Assembly (NCBI GenBank): GCA_023853785.1
Contig: JAJIRX010000732.1
Location: forward strand, 94,541-158,540
DNA length: 64,000 nucleotides
DNA from: Psilocybe azurescens
Taxonomy: Eukaryota; Basidiomycota; Agaricomycetes; Agaricales; Agrocybaceae
Direction of reading: 5' to 3'
The notes under the pieces are model-generated. The model was not told the origin of the DNA. It was given only the letters and a program-made list of their open reading frames with translations, and made no database searches. A program made the position numbers and the translations under genes. Position 1 is the first letter of the stretch. Every line of letters starts with the position of its first letter. This document shows, in pieces, positions 59,201-64,000 of this stretch.

Positions 59201-62200
59201 AATTTTCTGTATTAGAAATTGAAAATGATAATCCCAACTCATTCAATTCTGATACTGAAAGTCAACTCATGTCTTCTGAAAATTCCTTAAATCCTTCTTC
59301 CTCTTCTATTCCTGATAAAATATATATCTTGAATCACAGGCCTAAAACCTCTACCCATCTGTCAGTCATTTTGAAAACAGTGGATACAGGAAAAAGGCTT
59401 AGTGTGGATGCTTTGCTGGACTCTGGGGCTACAGGTCTTTTCTGGACACCAGGTTTGTTAAATACCATAATCTCAATACAAGAAAACTTCCTAGAGCTAT
59501 TCCAGTCTACAATGTTGATGGTACTCTCAACAAGAGTGGCTCTATTCATGAGGAAGTGGACTTGGTTATGGTATACAAAAACCACACAGAAAAGGCTACC
59601 TTTGCTGTTTGTGACTTGGGAGATAAAACTGCAATTATTGGACACACTTGGCTTTATCTACACAATCCTGATGTTGACTGGAAAACAGGGATGTTCAATT
59701 CATTAGATGTCCTCCTGACTGTCACATGGAAGTCAAGAGAGCCAGAAGGAAAAGGCAAAAAATAGCTGCAATTCATAGAAGACAACTGCCTGAATTTCAT
59801 GAAGAAGGAGATGATTTAATTGAAGACACTCCTGATTCTGAATTAGGGCCTGAGGATAGAATATTTATATCATATATTCATCCTCAAAAGCAGTCTATTA
59901 ATGCCACTTCTACTGTGTCCCAAAAATTAGCAGAAGAATCTCATCAGCAGGATGACTCCCCAAAGAAGACTTTTGAAGAATCAGTCCCTAAATATTACCA
60001 CCAATTTAAAGGGGTTTTTCTAAAGAGTCTTTTGATAGGCTACCAGATAGAAAGCCTTGGGATCATGCTATTGAGCTGAAGCCTGGTTCTGAACCTTTCA
60101 GATCAAAGATTTATCCTCTATCACCAAATGAGCAAAAGGAACTGGATGCTTTTTAGAGGAAAATCTGAAGTCTGGTAGGATTAGACCTTCCAAGTCACCT
60201 ATGGCATCTCCTGTTTTCTTTGTCAAAAGAAGGATGGCACTCTTAGGCTAGTACAGGATTATAGAAAACTGAATGACATGACCATCAAAAATTCATATCC
60301 TTTGCCTTTAATTTCTGACATTATCAGTAAACTCAGTAAAGCTAAATACTTCACCAAACTAGATGTTAGGTGGGGTTTAACAATGTCAGAGTTAAGCAAG
60401 GAGATGAGTGGAAAGCAGCCTTCAGAACCAATAGAGGGCTGTATGAACCACTAGTCATGTTTTTGGTTTGACCAATAGTCCTGCTACTTTCCAAACTATG
60501 ATGAATGACATCTTTATTGAGCTCATAGATGGGAATGTTGTTATTGTCTATATGGATGACATTCTTATTTTTACTGAGACTCTTGATCATCATAGGAGGT
60601 AGTCAAAAGGTCCTGGAAATTCTGCAGAGAAATAAACTCTACCTAAAAGCTGAAAAATGTGAATTTGAAAAGGAAAAGATTGAATATCTTGGACTTATCA
60701 TTTCACAAGGCAAGATTGAAATGGATCCTGTCAAGGTAGAGGGAGTTTCTAAATGGCCTGAACCTGAAAATGTCAAGGATGTTCAGTCATTCTTGGGATT
60801 TGTAAACTTCTATAGAAGGTTCATCCAGGACTTTGCAGACATAGCCAAGCCACTTCATGAATTGACAAAGAAAGGGACAGTCTGGAGATGGGCTCAAAAA
60901 CAACAGGAAGCATTTGATCAATTAAAGGAAAGGTTACTTCTTCCCCCATCTTGATTTTCCTGATGACAACAAGCCATATAAAGTTGAAGCAGACAGCTCA
61001 GATTATGCTACTGGAGCAGTCCTGTCTCAGGAAGGATCAGATGGAAAATGGCATCCTGTTGCTTTTATGTCAAAAAGCCTATCTGAAGTAGAAAGGAATT
61101 ATGAAATCCATGACAAAGAGATGTTGGCTATTATCAGAGCACTTGATGAATGGAGACATTATCTTGAAGGAACTAAACATTCCTTTGAGATTTGGACAGA
61201 TCACAAAAATCTAGAGTACTTTATGGTTGCCCAGAAACTCAGTAGGAGGCAAGCCAGATGGTCACTCTTCCTGTCCAGATTTGATTTTACTCTTCATCAT
61301 AGGCCTGGTAAAAGTTCACTCAAGCCAGATGCTCTGTCTAGGAGATCAGATCATAAAAAGGGAGTGATGATAATGAAAATATTGTCCTCCTTAAACCTGA
61401 CTACTTCAAAATCCAGGCTCTCAAACAGGGCCAGGTCCTTTTCACTGGTGTAGAAAATGATCTGCTCAAGAAAATTAGAGAATCTAAAGATCTTGATGAG
61501 CAGGTGGTTAAGGCAGCTGAAGAGTTGAAAAAATCTTCCACCAAGAAGATTGATGGGCAGGAATGGTCTGAAGAACAGGGTCTTATATTGTTCAGAGGCA
61601 AGGTGTATGTTCCCAAAGACAAAGACCTTAGAAGGAAAATTGTGGAACTGCATCATGATACCTATATTGCTGGGCATCCAGGAAAATGGAAGACTATAGA
61701 GCTGGTATCTAGAAATTATTGGTGGCCAGGAATGTCTCATTATATTGCAGCATACACCAGAAGCTGTGATAGATGTAACAGAACTAAAACATTCCCTGCA
61801 AAACCTGTTGGCCAGCTTATTCCTACACAAATTCCTGCTGATGTCTGGCAACACATCTCTGTGGACTTTATCACTGGACTTCCAGAATGCCAAGGCTATA
61901 ATGCCCTCATGATCGTTGTAGACAGACTTAGCAAAATGATCCACATTATTGCCACCACAGATCAAATCACATCTGAAGGCACTGCTAAGCTGTACAGAGA
62001 TTATGTCTGGAAGCTCCATGGTATACCTATCAAGATCACTTGTGATAGGGGTCCACAGTTTGTCTCTAAATTTATTAAAGAGCGTAACTCAATTCTTGGA
62101 ATTCAGACTGCATCATCCACAGCCTACCACCCTCAGACTGATGGTCAGACTGAAAGAGTTAACCAAGAAATTGAACAGTATCTTAGACTCTTCATAAATC

Positions 62201-62864
62201 ATAGACAAGATGACTGGGTGGAATGGTTGTCACTAGCTGAATTCTCCTACAACAACAGAGTTCAGGCTTCTACTAGGCAGACTCCATTTATGCTGAACAA
62301 TGGTAGACATCCAAGGATGGGCACAGAACCACTTAGGGATAGTAAAATGAAGCAGTGGATACCTTTGTTAAAAACATGGAAGAAGCCAAAAGAAGCAGTA
62401 TCTGCACTCAAGAAAGCTGATGATATGGCTAAATTCTATGATAGAAACAGAGGAACAGCTGTTAAATACAAGGTTGGGGATTTAGTTTGGCTTGATGGAA
62501 AGGATCTCAAGACTGAGAGGCCTTCTAAAAAGCTAGACGATAGGAGATATGGGCCCTATAAAGTGACTAAAATCATTGGGCCTAAATGCTTTATGAGCTT
62601 AAGCTACCTCCTAGCATGAAGATCCATCCAGTGTTTAACACTGTGAAACTCCTACCTTATCATCCTGATACTATTCCTGGAAGAAGACCTCCTTCTAGAC
62701 CTCCTCCTGTTATTACTGGAGATAATCCAGAATGGGAAGTTGAAATCATCAAGGACAGTAGACTTTATAGGGGAAAGCTGCAGTATTTGGTCAAGTGGAA
62801 AAATTATCCAAATGAAGAAAGTACTTGGGAGCCTGCAGATAATCTCAAAGGGCCTCTAGACTGA
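59200..62864 (+). pseudogene. Pol of the Gypsy chromovirus: protease, RT, RNase H, integrase, chromodomain
   Basis: Protease: VDALLDSGATGLF (Asp codon 59419-59421). RT: remains from about 60100, with [11 protein letters not shown] and the catalytic VYMDDILIF (about 60546), then EYLGLIISQGKIEMDPVKVE. RNase H: VEADSSDYATGAVLSQEG, NYEIHDKEMLAIIRALDEW, FEIWTDHKNLEYF (about 60990-61220). Integrase: zinc-binding HHDTYIAGHPGKW and CDRCNRTKTF, with the DDE residues in ISVDFITGLP, CDRGPQFVSKF and TERVNQEIEQYL (about 61650-62180). Chromodomain at the end: EWEVEIIKDSRL and YLVKWKNYPNEESTWEPADN (about 62730-62850), which targets integration to marked chromatin. Shifts and stops near 59450, 60060-60500 and 60950 disrupt it; the integrase frame (61504-62619) is open. 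Confidence 0.92.
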
Positions 62865-63548
62865 TCAAAGAATTCCATACTCAAAACATCCGGCTGCACC
62901 TAGAAGGATTTCTGCCCTTACTTTTAATAGACTTTCTTTTGTGCCTTTTGAAAATTTTACTATGCCTATTCTACCTTTAAAACCTTCCAAACTAGACCAT
63001 AGTTAAGCACAGTTGTGGGAAAAGGAGGGTGATGTCGGAGTTTCATTTGTCAAACAACGTGGGAACCAAAGCAGAAACAAAAATACTTGACACGTCACGA
63101 CTTTTAAAAGACAACCACCTCATCGCTCCCAAACCCAATCAACGATGCCTCATCTATTCTCTATCAAACGCATCAAATCTACTTTCTTTTCATCCCCTGC
63201 ACCCCAAAACACCTCCTTTGTTGCATCTGAACCCCTAGCCACAAGACGATCTTCAAGAAGTGCTCAAAAACTTGAAGCCGATCTTGCAGAATCCATGCTA
63301 GAGAGAAAAGGCATGATGAAGGGAAGAGAAAGCTCTACAGTGGGCACGGGAACAGAGCGATGATTATCGACTGCGAATCGAGGAGACGAAGAAGAAAATC
63401 TCACCAAGCCTGGCGATGAAAGTGATACGAAAAGCCAAATCCCTTCACTTTTAAACATCCATCGACTTCAACATTATCACTTTTATTCCAGTCCAATGCC
63501 TCCAGACATCAAGCACATTGTGGGAAATGTGTCTTAAAGAGGGGGTGA
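62865..63548. other. 3' non-coding insert of the Gypsy element, with a CpG-rich patch and small ORF
   Basis: Between the chromodomain stop and the right LTR lie 684 bases. From about 63020 to 63530 CpG dinucleotides are frequent, unlike the rest of the element. A 72-codon ORF (63145-63363, MPHLFSIKRIKSTFFSSPAP, then a basic ATRRSSRSAQKLEADLAESM) has no family I recognise. A G-rich GGAGGGTGATGTC near 63025 resembles the polypurine and LTR-start junction at 63538-63555. Confidence 0.5.
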
Positions 63549-64000
63549 TGTCAGGGTTCCTTTTATTTACTTCTATTTTGATCTCATGATTATCTTTTAT
63601 CTTTTATCTTATCATTTGTCTTTTATCATATCTTTTATCTTTCTTGATATCTTGATTATTCCAGAAGCTTCCTATCACTACTCTTTTCCATTACTCATCA
63701 TAATCTTGTTCATTACTCATCCTTACTCATCATTGCTTTCTTCATTACTCATCATGATCCTTCTTATTACTCATCATGAATCTTACTTAGTCAGTAGTCA
63801 CTCTAGAGTAGTATAAGTACTGCATGTTTGTAGATAGATCCCCAGCTTCAATCTCTTAGGATTTCCACTATCATTGGTGTGAACCTTTAGATCATTGATT
63901 CCTCATAAGTCTATCCTCTGCTCTCCTCATCCTCTGCTCTTACTCTCTTGCTTGTCTTTGTTGGTGGCCTTGTCACACTGATTTTAGTGTTGCCCTGACA
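63549..64000 (+). repeat. right LTR of the Gypsy chromovirus
   Basis: 452 bases from TGTCAGGGTTCC to CCCTGACA, the last base of the window. It carries the same TATA-like box and AGCTTCAATCT block as the left LTR. Differences from the left LTR are mainly one- to three-base indels, for example near 63671 and 63779-63805. Confidence 0.93.

Larger units (their letters stand above)
57152..64000 (+). mobile_element. Ty3/Gypsy chromovirus (Tf1/sushi type), 6849 bases
   Basis: Two direct LTRs of 452 bases, TGTCAGGG...CCCTGACA, bound Gag, protease, RT, RNase H, integrase and chromodomain remains in the standard Gypsy order. The right LTR ends on the last base of the window, so the target duplication cannot be checked (left flank CTGAC at 57147-57151). 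The LTRs differ by a few small indels and hardly any substitutions, so insertion looks young, yet the coding part has many breaks and is CpG-poor. A polypurine tract (AAAGAGGGGGTGA) precedes the right LTR. Confidence 0.93.

Noticed and set aside
1..64000. CRISPR arrays, rRNA or tRNA genes, bacterial operon signals
   Set aside because: No regularly spaced repeats with unique spacers, no cloverleaf or rRNA signature found by eye, and intron-rich genes show a fungal nuclear genome. A tRNAscan run would be needed to exclude tRNAs fully.

Overview
The window looks like nuclear DNA of a mushroom-forming basidiomycete (Agaricomycetes). Genes are split by many short GT-AG introns of about 45-80 bases. 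The recognisable proteins are typical of that group: secreted M36 fungalysins, a CE1-type esterase, an Rds1-like ferritin-fold protein, an E(z)-like CXC/SET protein, nucleotidyltransferase-fold proteins and an NF-YB subunit. The mobile elements also fit: a Tf1/sushi-type Gypsy chromovirus, a DIRS-like tyrosine-recombinase retroelement, a Tc1/mariner element and a Mutator-like (MULE) element. No rRNA, tRNA or CRISPR array was recognised by eye.

Layout. 1-4.2 kb: a secreted protein gene, then copy 1 of a nucleotidyltransferase-fold gene. 4.2-7.6 kb: a small TA-flanked inverted-repeat element, a relic of a NACHT-type N-terminus and another inverted-repeat element. 7.8-13.2 kb: a decayed DIRS-like element (Gag with zinc knuckle, RT, RNase H, tyrosine recombinase) split by a piece of Gypsy LTR. 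14.9-16.3 kb: copy 2 of the nucleotidyltransferase gene. 16.3-17.1 kb: an intact NF-YB (HAP3) gene. 18.5-19.8 kb: an unrecognised gene. 20-21.8 kb: a foldback element with arms of 0.7 and 1.1 kb. 21.8-27.5 kb: AT-rich, CpG-poor repeat DNA holding a Tc1/mariner copy. 28.5-34.6 kb: two fungalysin paralogues facing tail to tail. 35.6-38.7 kb: the E(z)-like SET gene. 39.1-43.1 kb: a CE1 esterase and an Rds1-like gene. 43.3-46 kb: a GMC oxidoreductase relic and a Gag fossil. 46.1-46.9 kb: a hypothetical gene. 47.6-57 kb: a gene related to the zinc-binding tails of F-box proteins, split by a 7.07-kb MULE with a 9-bp target duplication. 57.15-64 kb: a complete-length Gypsy chromovirus whose right LTR ends exactly at the window edge.

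Two themes run across the window. First, host genes are often broken only by a G or C run that is one base short, which suggests consensus errors or very young mutations rather than old pseudogenes. Second, the retroelements show CpG loss and C-to-T type stops or Arg-to-His changes, as expected from cytosine methylation or a RIP-like process. The most unusual object is the MULE. Its coding region joins a WRKY-GCM1-type zinc finger, a MULE DDE transposase, a C19 (ubiquitin-specific protease)-like cysteine peptidase module and a cysteine-rich tail with a basic end.
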